From NCBI GenBank assembly GCA_951800145.1, contig CATOJE010000001.1:1-59233 (forward strand): a stretch of DNA of 59,233 nt. The letters are read 5' to 3'. Position numbers and translations under genes: made by a program. The DNA is from an uncultured Lachnospiraceae bacterium (GTDB lineage Bacteria > Bacillota > Clostridia > Lachnospirales > Lachnospiraceae). This document shows, one piece after another, positions 34,002-43,380 of the stretch. The notes under the pieces are model-generated. The model searched no databases and was not told the DNA's origin. It was given only the letters and a program-made list of their open reading frames with translations. Numbering within the stretch: the stretch's first letter is position 1; every line of letters begins with the position of its first letter.

Positions 34002-35135
34002 TCACAGGCCTTCTGCCAGCCCCTTCATCCCATCCCATTTCCGCTCCATATCCGCCGCAAGGGCGAACTGTACCCTGGCCCGGTCCAGGTTGTGCTCCGG
34101 CCTGTGGATGCGGAAATACCGATCCCCCTCCAGATAATCGGTTAAAAACCGCATCCCGCATTCTAAGGTCATCAGCTTTGCCCCCCATGGAAGCATGCGG
34201 ATTTCCCCATCGGTCAGGCGGTTGGCGCAGCCCTCCAGAAACCCTTGGGTATAGGCTTTAAACAGGGGAAGGGACAGGGAAACCTTTGCCAGATCCAGCT
34301 CATCCTCAGCCGCTGTATTCGCGCCGAACCGGATGGAATCGCCGAAATCAAAGACAGCGGTCCCCGGCATCACTGTATCCAGGTCGATGACGCACAGAGC
34401 CCTTCTGGTATGGTCATCCAGCAGCACATTGTTCAGCTTGGTGTCATTATGGGTAACCCGGTATGGGATCTCCCCCTGCCTTAAGGCATCCATCACCTTA
34501 GAGATCTCCTCCCTCCGATCCATCACAAAGGCCAGCTCTCTCTCCACCCCCTTGGCACGTCCCTTTACATCCGCCCTTGCGGCCCTGGACAGCGCTTCAA
34601 GCCGCTTAGGCGTATTGTGAAAATCCGGGATGGTTTCCACAAGCTTCTCCACTGGATACTGGTCTAACAGGCGCTGGAAATGCCCGAAGGCCTTTCCGCT
34701 CTGATAGAAATCCTCCTGATTTTCCGCTACATCATAGCCTGTGGCGTCAGTAATAAACAGGTACATCCTCCACCATGAGCCCAGGCTGTCCACATAGTAA
34801 TCCTGCCCCTGTCTGGTTTTCACCAGAGTCAGGGTTTCCCGGTCCGCGTCCCCTCCGGATTTCTGGATCTGCTCCCTGAGGTAAGCCGTCACCCCGGATA
34901 TATTTTTCATCAGGCCCTCTGGATCTGCAAATACATGGGTATTCATCCGCTGCAGAATATACCGGCCCCTGCGTCCCTCCTGACCCGGAGCTTTGGTACA
35001 GAGGAGAAAGGTATCATTAATATGCCCGTTTCCATAGCGCCCTATCGAATAGGGCTCGCCCTCCACTAAAAATTGCTCTGCAGCTTCTCCGATTCTCCCG
35101 CACGCCCCTGCGGCAACTGTCTGGTAATCCATCAT
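34002..35135 (-). CDS. hexosamine kinase-like phosphotransferase (NahK/APH fold)
   Basis: A 377-residue APH-fold kinase. GRYGNGHINDTFLL is the nucleotide loop, THNDTKLNNVLLD the catalytic loop and CVIDLDTVMPG the metal site (Asp of D-L-D). Among APH proteins the length and these motifs resemble N-acetylhexosamine 1-kinases. The ATG at 35135 overlaps the stop of the preceding nucleotidyltransferase gene (ATGA) with GGGAGG in front; a second ATG follows directly. Coupling to a nucleotidyltransferase suggests that a released amino sugar is phosphorylated at C1 and activated to a UDP-sugar. Substrate inferred from context only. Confidence 0.75.
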   Translation of the reverse strand: MMDYQTVAAGACGRIGEAAEQFLVEGEPYSIGRYGNGHINDTFLLCTKAPGQEGRRGRYILQRMNTHVFADPEGLMKNISGVTAYLREQIQKSGGDADRETLTLVKTRQGQDYYVDSLGSWWRMYLFITDATGYDVAENQEDFYQSGKAFGHFQRLLDQYPVEKLVETIPDFHNTPKRLEALSRAARADVKGRAKGVERELAFVMDRREEISKVMDALRQGEIPYRVTHNDTKLNNVLLDDHTRRALCVIDLDTVMPGTAVFDFGDSIRFGANTAAEDELDLAKVSLSLPLFKAYTQGFLEGCANRLTDGEIRMLPWGAKLMTLECGMRFLTDYLEGDRYFRIHRPEHNLDRARVQFALAADMERKWDGMKGLAEGL

Positions 35136-36064
35136 TCTTCCTCCCACAGCTGTTCCGGATACAGCCCTTCTGCCTTCATCCGGCGGATGGCCTCCACTAC
35201 CTTTTCCTTATCCTCCTTGTAGGTCACTCCGTACCAGCTGTCCCCCGAGGGAAGCACCCTCACATCCGCCCGTCCCTCCCGAAGGAGCTCATCCACCACA
35301 AAGGGCAGGAAATATTCGCATTTCAGCGGATCTGTGCCCATGCCGTGATCCAGGAAGGCTGGAAAGCGGCGGCTCAGCTCCTCTAAGATGCTTGGGGTAA
35401 ATCCCCACAGGTTCATGGACACTACGGTTTCTCCTGGAAGGGATATCCAGGTAAGCCCCTCATCCTCTGTATATTCAGCCCGGCCCCCATGGCTTTCGAT
35501 CCGGGTTCTCTCCACAATCTCCCGAAGCATCCCATCCGGATCCAGGGAGCACACGCCCCGGGCAACATGGCCGTGATCCGTCAGGGTTTTATCCAGCTCA
35601 TAGCCGATCATGGCGTAATGGTATCGATCCCCATCCTCCATATGGGAGAGCTGGTGAAATATGGCGGGAAAAGCAGATTTCCCGTAGTAATCATCAGCAT
35701 TGATCACAGCAAAGGGAGCGCCCTCCAGCTCCCGGGCGCAGCAGAGAATGGCGTGGCCTGTACCCCAGGGCTTTTTCCGGCCTTCAGGGCAGGTGTACCC
35801 CTCTGGCAGCTGGTCAAGCTCCTGATAGACATAGGCGATTTCTGCGCGGCCCTCCATGCGCCTTCCGATCTGCTCTTTAAATTCCTTTTCAATGGCCTTT
35901 TTAATAATAAAAATAATTTTTTCAAATCCTGCTGCAATGGCATCATAGATAGAAAAGTCAATGATCAGGTTTCCCTGCTCATCCACCGGGTCGATCTGCT
36001 TCAGACCGCCATACCGGCTTCCCATGCCTGCCGCCATTATCACAAGTACTGGCTTTTTCTTCAT
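35132..36064 (-). CDS. sugar-1-phosphate nucleotidyltransferase
   Basis: A 310-residue NTP-transferase. VLVIMAAGMGSRYGG is the nucleotide loop, PWGTGHAILC contacts the base and NADDYYG is the metal-binding Asp motif. The C-terminus contains SWYGVTYKED. It should make an NDP-sugar from the sugar 1-phosphate produced by the coupled kinase. ATG 36064 is chosen because it overlaps the sulfatase stop (ATGA), with a GGGGA in front; an upstream in-frame start at 36091 would overlap the sulfatase gene further. Whether the donor is UTP or another NTP is not readable. Confidence 0.82.
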   Translation of the reverse strand: MKKKPVLVIMAAGMGSRYGGLKQIDPVDEQGNLIIDFSIYDAIAAGFEKIIFIIKKAIEKEFKEQIGRRMEGRAEIAYVYQELDQLPEGYTCPEGRKKPWGTGHAILCCARELEGAPFAVINADDYYGKSAFPAIFHQLSHMEDGDRYHYAMIGYELDKTLTDHGHVARGVCSLDPDGMLREIVERTRIESHGGRAEYTEDEGLTWISLPGETVVSMNLWGFTPSILEELSRRFPAFLDHGMGTDPLKCEYFLPFVVDELLREGRADVRVLPSGDSWYGVTYKEDKEKVVEAIRRMKAEGLYPEQLWEEE

Positions 36065-37458
36065 GGCTTTCCCCTTTCCTTCTCCCACCAAAAGGGATCC
36101 CCCAGCATGGTGAGATATTCCTTTAACTGCTTCCGAAATTCTAAAATCCTCGGATCCCTACAGTCCCGCTCTATCACCTTAGGATGGAGCTGCCAGGGAT
36201 CCTTCTGGTCATCATACAGATATTCCGCCTGCTTTTCCTCCGGCATATAGCCATTCGTAATCACGTAGGTATACTCCCGGGTCTTGATTCCCCGCCACCC
36301 ATGGGCCTTGTGGGTCATCCCCAGCCTGGAAAAAGCCGATACACTCTCCGGCATCCCCGGATAAGAGCACAGAAACATCTGCTTTGGCCCCTGCTCCTCC
36401 CCGCCCAGAGCTGCCGCCTTATGGCTGATTCCCTGGCAGGTGTCCGGCACCGGCAAATCCAAAAGCTCTAAAAGCGTGGGCATGTGATCCGGGCTGGCAA
36501 ACAGAACCTGGCTTTTCCCCGGGGGAATCCGGTTCTTCTGCCGCATCAAAAGCGGGATGTGGATGGACTCTTCATACCAGACATTTTTGCTCATCCGCCC
36601 ATGGGAGCCCAGCATCTCCCCGTGATCCGCAGAGAGCACAACCAGGGTATCCTCCTCCATCCCCTTTTCCCGAAGATAGCTTAGGATCCGCCCAAACTGC
36701 TGGTCAATCCCATAGACCGCGGCAAAATACTGCCTGGCGATGGTCTCCATTTCCGGGGTGCGTTTCTCCTGGGGCACATTAGGCCGCCAGGAAATCTCCA
36801 GATCCCGGAACCTCTGGTAATACTGCTCCGGAACCAGCTCATAAGGCAGATGGGGCGGATTATAGGATACGAACAGGGCAAAGGGCGCCGGATCCCTTCT
36901 GTGAGCCTCCAGATACTCCAGGGCTTTATCTGTTTCGTATTCCGCCGACCATTTCCCCGGGAAGACAGGCTTTGGAGAATCTGCCCAGTAGTGGGGATTT
37001 AAATGGTCGTCGCAGGCCCCATAAGACAGCCAGTAGTCAAAGCCCTGCCGCCGCTCTCCCGGCGGCGTATAGGCGTCCCAGCCCGCCGCCCCAGATAAGG
37101 GATGGCTGGTAAAATTCTGTTCCGAGGCATCCAGGTGCCACTTTCCGATGTACCCGGTCTCATAGCCGCCCTCCTGCAGAACATTCCCGATGCAGGTCTC
37201 CTGGGGCTTCAGCATCAGCCTCTCCTCAAGCCCTGTCTTGCAATTCGTCCACAGGCCGATGGAGAAGGGATATTTCCCAGTCATCAAGCTCCCGCGGTGA
37301 GGCGTACATAAGGGGAAGGTGCTGTATGCATGCTCAAAGCAGCGGCTTTCCTCTGCAAACCCATCGATATTCGGGGTGAGCGCCGGATCCTTGTGGACAA
37401 ACCCCATAGCCTGGTATCTCCACTGATCCGCAAAAATATAAATAAGATTTGTCTTCAT
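36061..37458 (-). CDS. sulfatase (S1 family type), second copy
   Basis: A 465-residue formylglycine sulfatase. C51 lies in LCTPHRGSLMTG (C-x-P-x-R), metal residues are in YIFADQWRYQ and LSADHGEML, and GKWHLDA is the conserved Lys/His segment. No signal peptide, so cytoplasmic. It differs clearly from the sulfatase at 32397-33929 (different motif surroundings and C-terminus), so the two probably remove sulfate from different positions. GAGGAATCAGG before the ATG fits the start. Follows the GH88 gene in the operon. Confidence 0.92.
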   Translation of the reverse strand: MKTNLIYIFADQWRYQAMGFVHKDPALTPNIDGFAEESRCFEHAYSTFPLCTPHRGSLMTGKYPFSIGLWTNCKTGLEERLMLKPQETCIGNVLQEGGYETGYIGKWHLDASEQNFTSHPLSGAAGWDAYTPPGERRQGFDYWLSYGACDDHLNPHYWADSPKPVFPGKWSAEYETDKALEYLEAHRRDPAPFALFVSYNPPHLPYELVPEQYYQRFRDLEISWRPNVPQEKRTPEMETIARQYFAAVYGIDQQFGRILSYLREKGMEEDTLVVLSADHGEMLGSHGRMSKNVWYEESIHIPLLMRQKNRIPPGKSQVLFASPDHMPTLLELLDLPVPDTCQGISHKAAALGGEEQGPKQMFLCSYPGMPESVSAFSRLGMTHKAHGWRGIKTREYTYVITNGYMPEEKQAEYLYDDQKDPWQLHPKVIERDCRDPRILEFRKQLKEYLTMLGDPFWWEKERGKP

Positions 37459-37486
37459 CCTGATTCCTCTTCTCTGTGAACATCAC

Positions 37487-38665
37487 CTACCAGTACATGT
37501 TCCAATCCCCAAGGCTCCTGGTCAGCGCTTCCATGTAAAAGTAATCCCCCCAGGTATTACACTCATCCACGCCTCTGTCTCTGCAGGTATTTTCCCTGGA
37601 ATCCCTGGCATAGGTTCCATGAAGCAGCAGGCCATTGGACCGGGTCCGATCCCGGTTGCCGCAGTGCTTAATCAGAGCGTATAAAAGCCGGCCTGCCGCG
37701 CCTGTGTACCGCTTCGCCCCTTCCTCGTCCAGATATTTTGCCATTTCCAGCATGCCGCAGACCGCGATGGCCGCCGCCGAGGAATCCCTTGGCTCTTTGC
37801 TTCCCGTATCAAAATCAAAATCCCAGTAGGGGATCAGATCCTCTGGCAGATGGCTGAGGAAGAAGTCCGTCACCCGCTCAAACAGCGGGATATAGGATGG
37901 ATCCTTAAGGTAGTGGTAGCTGAGGGCAATGCCGTAGATCCCCCACGCCTGCCCTCTGGCCCAGGCAGAGCCGTTCCGATTCCCCTGGTGCGTCACGCCG
38001 AAGGAGGGCTCCCCTGTTTCCATATCGATAAAATAGGTGTGGTAGGTGGAATCATCCTCCCGCAGGATGCACTTCATAGCCGTACGGATATGGTTCCCGG
38101 CTATCTTAGCATAATGCCTGTCTCCCGTCGTCTCACTGGCCCAGTACAGAAGCGGAAGATTCAGCAGACAGTCGATAATCAGCCGGTACTCCGACGCATC
38201 CCCTGTATTTCCCCAGGCCTGGAGAAACTCTCCCTTCTCCCGGTACCGCCCTGCAAGGTGATCCGCTGCCTTAAGCGCTGCCTCCCTTGCCTTTGGATTC
38301 CCGGTAAGCTTGTAGCCTGCTACGCAGGAAAGGCTGAAGAGAAATCCCATGTCGTGATGGTTCACATCGATCTGATCCCGGATCCGGTCATAGAAGCTAT
38401 CCACCTGCACCTGGGCCGCCGCCTGAAAGGCAGCATCCCCGGTATATTCATAAGCCAGCCACAGCACCCCGGTCCAAAAGCCTGTGGTCCACTCCACATT
38501 CTCTGTGGCTTTATAAAATCCGTCAAAGCTGTTGGAAGACGGAAAATGATTGGTAAATACAGGAAGATCCTCCCGGATAATCCGGACTGCCTCCTCCATG
38601 GCCCTTCCCGCCAGCCCCTTATCTGCCGTCGGATAGCCCATCAATGTTTCCCACGTCTGTGCCAT
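37487..38665 (-). CDS. GH88 unsaturated glucuronyl hydrolase
   Basis: A 392-residue alpha/alpha-barrel glycosidase. VEWTTGFWTGVLW and DVNHHDMGFLF (catalytic Asp) are GH88 signatures, and ARGQAWGIYG and SSAAAIAVCGMLE follow. These enzymes remove the 4,5-unsaturated uronic acid left at the non-reducing end by polysaccharide lyases acting on chondroitin, hyaluronan or heparin-like chains. No signal peptide, so it acts on imported di- or oligosaccharides. GGAGG precedes the ATG. It lies between the importer and the sulfatase, the basis for calling this a sulfated-glycan locus. Confidence 0.93.
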   Translation of the reverse strand: MAQTWETLMGYPTADKGLAGRAMEEAVRIIREDLPVFTNHFPSSNSFDGFYKATENVEWTTGFWTGVLWLAYEYTGDAAFQAAAQVQVDSFYDRIRDQIDVNHHDMGFLFSLSCVAGYKLTGNPKAREAALKAADHLAGRYREKGEFLQAWGNTGDASEYRLIIDCLLNLPLLYWASETTGDRHYAKIAGNHIRTAMKCILREDDSTYHTYFIDMETGEPSFGVTHQGNRNGSAWARGQAWGIYGIALSYHYLKDPSYIPLFERVTDFFLSHLPEDLIPYWDFDFDTGSKEPRDSSAAAIAVCGMLEMAKYLDEEGAKRYTGAAGRLLYALIKHCGNRDRTRSNGLLLHGTYARDSRENTCRDRGVDECNTWGDYFYMEALTRSLGDWNMYW

Positions 38666-38686
38666 ATAATCCTCCCTCCTCCTTAA

Positions 38687-39514
38687 TCATCCCTTAATGC
38701 CGCTGGCAGCTACGCCCTCCACAAAGAACCGCTGGCAGCTTAAAAATACAATCACAATAGGAATCAGGGAGCACACCGAAGCCGCCATAATCCATGCGTA
38801 ATCCGCCCCATACTGGGAGATAAACATACGGATGCCAAGCTGCACTGTCTTTAACTCCTTTGTCTTCAGATAAATCAATGGCCCCATAAAATCATTCCAC
38901 ACATTAGTAAAGGTAAAAATCGTCAGGGTAGCCATGGCCGGCTTTCCTAAGGGGAACACGATTCTCCGGAAAATCCCCAGCTCATTTAACCCGTCAATCC
39001 TGGCCGCCTCACACAGCTCGTCGGGAATACTGATGTAAAACTGCCGGATGAGGAAGACCCCGAAGGCGGAAAACGCCTGCATCAAAATCAGTCCCAGATG
39101 GGTATCATTCAGCCCCATTTTCGATACCAGGATAAACTGAGGAACCATATATACCTGCCAGGGCACGGCTATGGTGGTGACATACATCAGGAAAATAATA
39201 TCTCTTCCTGCAAACTTACACTTGGTAAAGCCGTAAGCGGCAAAGCAGCTGGTGCACAGCTGAATCACCGTGGTAATCACCGTCAGCTTCACTGTATTTT
39301 TAAAGAAGGTGACTAAGGGAAGCTTCTCCCAGATCACCTGGTAATTCTCCGGATGCATGGTCTGGGGCCACCACCGCATCGGGATGGAAAACACGTCCTT
39401 ATTCAGCTTCAGGGAGGAAATCACCATCCAGTAAAAGGGAACCAGCATAGTCACCGCCAGGGCAATCAGCAGAATATAGAGAACGATCCGCGTTATTTTT
39501 TTCTTTTCCTTCAT
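38687..39514 (-). CDS. sugar ABC transporter permease (MalG type)
   Basis: A 275-residue CUT1 permease with six membrane helices. The EAA loop that contacts the ATPase is present as ELCEAARIDGLNELGIFRRI. The N-terminus is a short Lys/Arg-rich cytoplasmic tail. GGAGG seven bases before the ATG. Forms the channel with the MalF-type permease encoded just upstream. No ATPase gene is in the operon, so a shared MsmK/UgpC-type ATPase encoded elsewhere must power it, as is common in Firmicutes. Confidence 0.94.
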   Translation of the reverse strand: MKEKKKITRIVLYILLIALAVTMLVPFYWMVISSLKLNKDVFSIPMRWWPQTMHPENYQVIWEKLPLVTFFKNTVKLTVITTVIQLCTSCFAAYGFTKCKFAGRDIIFLMYVTTIAVPWQVYMVPQFILVSKMGLNDTHLGLILMQAFSAFGVFLIRQFYISIPDELCEAARIDGLNELGIFRRIVFPLGKPAMATLTIFTFTNVWNDFMGPLIYLKTKELKTVQLGIRMFISQYGADYAWIMAASVCSLIPIVIVFLSCQRFFVEGVAASGIKG

Positions 39515-39525
39515 CCTGATTCCTC

Positions 39526-40443
39526 CTATAGATCCTTAGACCACTTTTTCTCGCCGCCAAACTGAATCAGGGTAATGGTCAGCACGATGGCAAACAGCAC
39601 GATGGCCCCTGCGCTGGCTGGACCAAACTCCCAGCTGGTAAAGGCTTTTTCATAGATATAGTTCACCAGTGTCTTAGTGGCATTCCCAGGCCCTCCCCCG
39701 GTCATAACGTACACCAGGTCAAACACCTTAAAGCACTGGATAGTGAGCATAATCAGCACAAAAAAGGTGGTGGGCGTCAGCATGGGCACTGTAATATACA
39801 AAAGCTTCTGCCACCCGTTCGCCCCGTCAATGCTTGCCGCCTCATATAATGAATGGGAAATTCCCTGGAGCGCTGCCAGATACACAATCATGTAATAGCC
39901 CATATATTTCCACACACTGACAATGGAAACTGCAACCATAGCCCAATTCTTATCCACAACCCACCTGGGTGGATTAGCTATGCCCAGAAGCTTAAGGACT
40001 TCATTCACCGGGCCAAAGTCTGGCTGAAAGAGCATATTCCACACAGCGCCCACCGCAACGATGGAGGCAATATATGGAAAATAAAACGCCGTGCGGAAGA
40101 TGGCGACTCCCTTCAGCTTATTATTTAACAGCACCGCCAGCAAAAGCGCCAGAATCAGCGTAGGCACAACGGTCATCAGGGCATAGCTCACGGTGTGCCC
40201 CAAGGTTCCCCGAAAGATCCGGTCCCCGAAAATATCTGCGAAATTCTGCAGCCCCACAAACTCCATCGGCCTTTGGGAGCCGTCCCAGCGCATCACGCTT
40301 AATATAAAAGAAAATACAACCGGTATAAATACAAAGATGGTGTAGCCGATTAAATTGGGAAGGATAAACCCATATCCTGTCAAATTATTCCGGATCTTAC
40401 GCTTCTGCCCGGATGTGAGATAACCTGTTTTCCCACTGCTCAT
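39526..40443 (-). CDS. sugar ABC transporter permease (MalF type)
   Basis: A 305-residue CUT1 permease with six helices and the EAA loop SLYEAASIDGANGWQKLLYI. The ATG at 40443 is used: AAGGAGGG is seven bases before it, whereas the in-frame ATG at 40449 lies directly against that site. Pairs with the MalG-type permease and the lipoprotein encoded at 40508-41857 to import oligosaccharides for GH88 and the sulfatases. Confidence 0.94.
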   Translation of the reverse strand: MSSGKTGYLTSGQKRKIRNNLTGYGFILPNLIGYTIFVFIPVVFSFILSVMRWDGSQRPMEFVGLQNFADIFGDRIFRGTLGHTVSYALMTVVPTLILALLLAVLLNNKLKGVAIFRTAFYFPYIASIVAVGAVWNMLFQPDFGPVNEVLKLLGIANPPRWVVDKNWAMVAVSIVSVWKYMGYYMIVYLAALQGISHSLYEAASIDGANGWQKLLYITVPMLTPTTFFVLIMLTIQCFKVFDLVYVMTGGGPGNATKTLVNYIYEKAFTSWEFGPASAGAIVLFAIVLTITLIQFGGEKKWSKDL

Positions 40444-40507
40444 ATGCATCCCTCCTTGATTCTCAAGAGCGGTCCCGGAAACGCAAGGGCCCGCTCAGAG
40501 GGCTGGT

Positions 40508-41857
40508 TTAATTCCAGCCCTTGATCTCCGCCACTCGTTCCGTCAGCTCCGCGATTCCTTCATCCACACTGTAGGAATGGATCATAATCATCTCATGTAC
40601 CTCATTCAGCACAGTGCGGATCTCTTCGATCTGGGGATCCAGCGGACGGTCGAGGGAATAGTTGGTATAGTTAAGCGCTTCCACATTACTTTCTCCTTCA
40701 GGGAACCGCTCTGCTGACGCGATGGTCCGGAAAGCAGCTTCCGAGGGAATACCGGTAAACACGCCCTGCTCTGCTAAGATCTCCGTCGCCTTCTCCGAGG
40801 AGGCAAATTTCACAAAATCCCAGGCCAGATCCGGCTGGTCCGTAAATGCACTGATGGCGATCGGAGTAAGGGCGCCTACTGTATACCCTGCCTCGGTATC
40901 CTCCGGATGAGGAATCGTAGCGATCCCCCAGTTAAAATCTGTCTCCCCCTCTTCCTGGGACTGCATCATAATGGCGATAAACCAGGTTCCCATAGGCATC
41001 ATGGCGCACTGCTGATTCTTAAATACAGAGGTGTAATGGATATTCGCTGTCTTCAGTGTGGCATAGTCCTGGATATAGCCATTGTCCTGGAGAGCCAGGC
41101 CCTCCTCATACCAGGGCTTCATAAAGCTGTAATCCTTCTCCACCACTGTATGCTTCCCATCCTGCACTGCCCAGTTGGTCACCAGGGCCTGCCAGGTATG
41201 GTTGTGGGAGCCATATACCTTGCTTCCTCCCTCGCCGCTGGTCAGCTTCGCCGCCAGCTCATAGTACTCCTCCCAGGTCATATCATTAGAAGGGTATTCC
41301 ACTCCTGCCGCGTCAAACAGATCCTTATTATAATAGAGGACATACCAGTCATTCCGGTAGGGAAGGGAGTAGGATTTCCCATTATACATCAGCTGCTCTG
41401 CCGCCCCCTTATAGATGGACAGGTCAAAATGATCCCTCGCAATAAAGTCGTCAATGGGAAGAAGCTGCTCCTTATCCGCCATCTGAAGCATGGAGCCCAT
41501 GTCCTTCACCCAGATCACATCCGGATCCGGCTGGGCCGCGGAAAGGCTGATTCCCAGAGAATTATTGTACTCATCCGCCGAGGTGTCGATCACCTTGATC
41601 TCCACATTTGGGTTTTCCGCTTCATAGGCGTCAATCACCGCCTGGAACTGGGGGCTGGATTCATTATCCCATGTGGTCACGGATAGTACCTGCTTCCCAT
41701 CTGCTGCGCCAGATCCCTGGGCAGCCTTGTCATCCGCAGCCTGCTCGGATCCTCCCTGGCCTCCTGAGCCTGAGGCCGGCTTGCTCTGACAGGCGGTCAG
41801 GGTGCTGCACAAAAGCGCTGCCGCAGTAAATGCTGCGATAAATTGTTTTCTTCTCAT
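40508..41857 (-). CDS. sugar ABC transporter substrate-binding lipoprotein
   Basis: A 449-residue solute-binding protein. The N-terminus MRRKQFIAAFTAAALLCS leads to the lipobox LTAC, so Cys-23 is lipidated and the protein sits on the outer face of the membrane. A Gly/Ser/Ala/Asp-rich linker (26-55) precedes the SBP_bac_1 fold (VLSVTTWDNESSPQFQAVID onward). AAGGAGG before the ATG. It captures the oligosaccharide that feeds the locus and may also present it to the YesM-like sensor. First gene of its transcription unit. Confidence 0.94.
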   Translation of the reverse strand: MRRKQFIAAFTAAALLCSTLTACQSKPASGSGGQGGSEQAADDKAAQGSGAADGKQVLSVTTWDNESSPQFQAVIDAYEAENPNVEIKVIDTSADEYNNSLGISLSAAQPDPDVIWVKDMGSMLQMADKEQLLPIDDFIARDHFDLSIYKGAAEQLMYNGKSYSLPYRNDWYVLYYNKDLFDAAGVEYPSNDMTWEEYYELAAKLTSGEGGSKVYGSHNHTWQALVTNWAVQDGKHTVVEKDYSFMKPWYEEGLALQDNGYIQDYATLKTANIHYTSVFKNQQCAMMPMGTWFIAIMMQSQEEGETDFNWGIATIPHPEDTEAGYTVGALTPIAISAFTDQPDLAWDFVKFASSEKATEILAEQGVFTGIPSEAAFRTIASAERFPEGESNVEALNYTNYSLDRPLDPQIEEIRTVLNEVHEMIMIHSYSVDEGIAELTERVAEIKGWN

Positions 41858-42051
41858 GTTCGATTCCTCCTTAATTCTCCATCGCTTTTTCCATAAATTC
41901 TTGTTGGATTTAGTGTATCAAAAAACAATCCTTATCTGAATCAACGATTTTCGGTTCCGGATTTCCTTTTTTCCAAGATTTTGATTTCTGCACCAGGCAG
42001 GATATACTTTTTTCGAATTCTGTTACAATTTTTCTATAAACGGCGGCAGCA

Positions 42052-42101
42052 AAAAAGACAGATTTATCCCTCGCTGCTTCTCCTCGCTAAGGATAAATCT
42101 G
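42052..42101 (-). terminator. terminator after the sulfatase-maturing enzyme gene
   Basis: On the minus strand CAGATTTATCC and GGATAAATCTG (42101-42091 and 42069-42059) form a perfect 11-bp stem around a 21-base loop, followed within two bases by six T. It separates the maturase gene from the ABC transporter operon, whose promoter must lie in 41858-42050; I see no clean -35/-10 pair there. Confidence 0.7.
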
Positions 42102-42183
42102 CCCTTCGGCACTGCCAGCTGCTTTTTGTTATGACATCGCCCTTCCTTCTCACACAGCTTTCCTAATGTGCTGTCCACCGGTT

Positions 42184-42278
42184 CATCTTCTGCGCAGCAA
42201 GGCTGCGATCTCCGCGACAGGCACGGAAGGACGCGGCCCGGCGGTAATTTATCTTCTCCGCAGCAAGGCTGCGATCTC
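42184..42278. repeat. direct duplication at the 3-prime end of the maturase gene
   Basis: A stretch of about 29 bases covering the last codons of the maturase gene (42250-42278) is repeated 66 bases downstream (42184-42212) with one mismatch. Each copy holds the small palindrome CGCAGCCTTGCTGCG. It looks like a short tandem duplication. Confidence 0.65.
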
Positions 42279-43364
42279 CCTCATCCTGGGCAGGCAGGCA
42301 TCAAAAAAGGCCCGATACCCTTCACAGAAATAATTCTCCCCCGCCGCTGTCCCCGGCTGCTCCCGGTGCCTGCGGCAGCCGCCGCGGCAAATGGTAAAAT
42401 ACGGGCAAAGCCTGCACCCATCCGTATGATGAAAGGAATTCTCCACAAACCGGCTTTTCTTCCGATTCTCCTCGATCTCCTGAAAGCTGTCGGTTTTCAG
42501 ATTCCCAAGACAGTAGGAATCCAATGCATAAAAATCACATGGAAATACGCTCCCGTCCGCCTCCACAATATTCTGAAAGCTGCACACCCCCCGCTGCTCG
42601 CAGGATTCCGGAAGCTGCCCCAGGAGAATCCCGATATAATTTTCAAACTGACGGATATACGGCTGCTTCCCCTTCCGCAAATCCAGATCCCAAAGCTCAA
42701 ACAAATCAATCAGAAACTGCCCGTACATCTGAGGCGACAGAGAATATTCCTGCTGTCCCTGCACCTCCTGAATAGGATCCATACAGGCGATATACTGCTG
42801 CCAGAAAAACCCCTGCTTTCGATAATTCTCATAAATTTTCCGTATTTTCGGCGCCGTTTTTCCATTTACTACCGTCAGGATATTAAACTCCACCCCCGCC
42901 TTCCTCAGCCCTCCGGCCGTCTCCATAATCCGGACATAGGTGTCCTTTCCCTGGACATCCTTCCGGTATGCGTCGTGGGTTGCCTTAATGCCGTCCACTG
43001 ACAGGCCGATCAGGAAATGATTTTCCGCAAAAAAAGAATACCAGTCTTCATCCAATGCATATCCATTAGTCTGCAGCCCATGGGAAACCGGGATCCTGTT
43101 TACATTATATTTCTCTTCAAAGCTTAAACACTGCCGGTAAAAGTCCAGCCCTGCCAGCGTAGGCTCCCCACCCTGAAAGGCGATGGTGCACTGCCCCTCT
43201 GCAAAATCAAAAATAGCCTGGATGACCTGCTCCAGCGTTTCCATACTCATCATCCCGTAAGACGCCTGGCTCCTTTTTTCCATTTCATCTGCATAAAAGC
43301 AGTATTTACAGCGCATATTGCATAGCCCTGAGGCTGGCTTAATCATAACATGAATCTGAGGCAT
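42249..43364 (-). CDS. anaerobic sulfatase-maturating radical SAM enzyme
   Basis: A 371-residue radical SAM/SPASM enzyme of the anSME type. The SAM cluster motif is C15-x3-C19-x2-C22 in GLCNMRCKYCFYAD. GGEPTLAG is the SAM-binding strand. C-terminal SPASM cysteines (about 265-345) include CEQRGVCSF, CDFYALDSYC and CPYFTICRGGC, which hold two more 4Fe-4S clusters. It oxidises the active-site Cys of the C-x-P-x-R sulfatases to formylglycine in the absence of oxygen. Two client sulfatases lie in the same locus. GGGAGATAAGATA before the ATG fits the start. Confidence 0.93.
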   Translation of the reverse strand: MPQIHVMIKPASGLCNMRCKYCFYADEMEKRSQASYGMMSMETLEQVIQAIFDFAEGQCTIAFQGGEPTLAGLDFYRQCLSFEEKYNVNRIPVSHGLQTNGYALDEDWYSFFAENHFLIGLSVDGIKATHDAYRKDVQGKDTYVRIMETAGGLRKAGVEFNILTVVNGKTAPKIRKIYENYRKQGFFWQQYIACMDPIQEVQGQQEYSLSPQMYGQFLIDLFELWDLDLRKGKQPYIRQFENYIGILLGQLPESCEQRGVCSFQNIVEADGSVFPCDFYALDSYCLGNLKTDSFQEIEENRKKSRFVENSFHHTDGCRLCPYFTICRGGCRRHREQPGTAAGENYFCEGYRAFFDACLPRMREIAALLRRR

Positions 43365-43380
43365 TATCTTATCTCCCTGT

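Noticed and set aside
42249-42278. Duplicated CGCAGCCTTGCTGCG as a riboswitch or terminator
   Set aside because: The stem is only 6 bp, no T-run follows and one copy is inside coding sequence; a better terminator is at 42052-42101.
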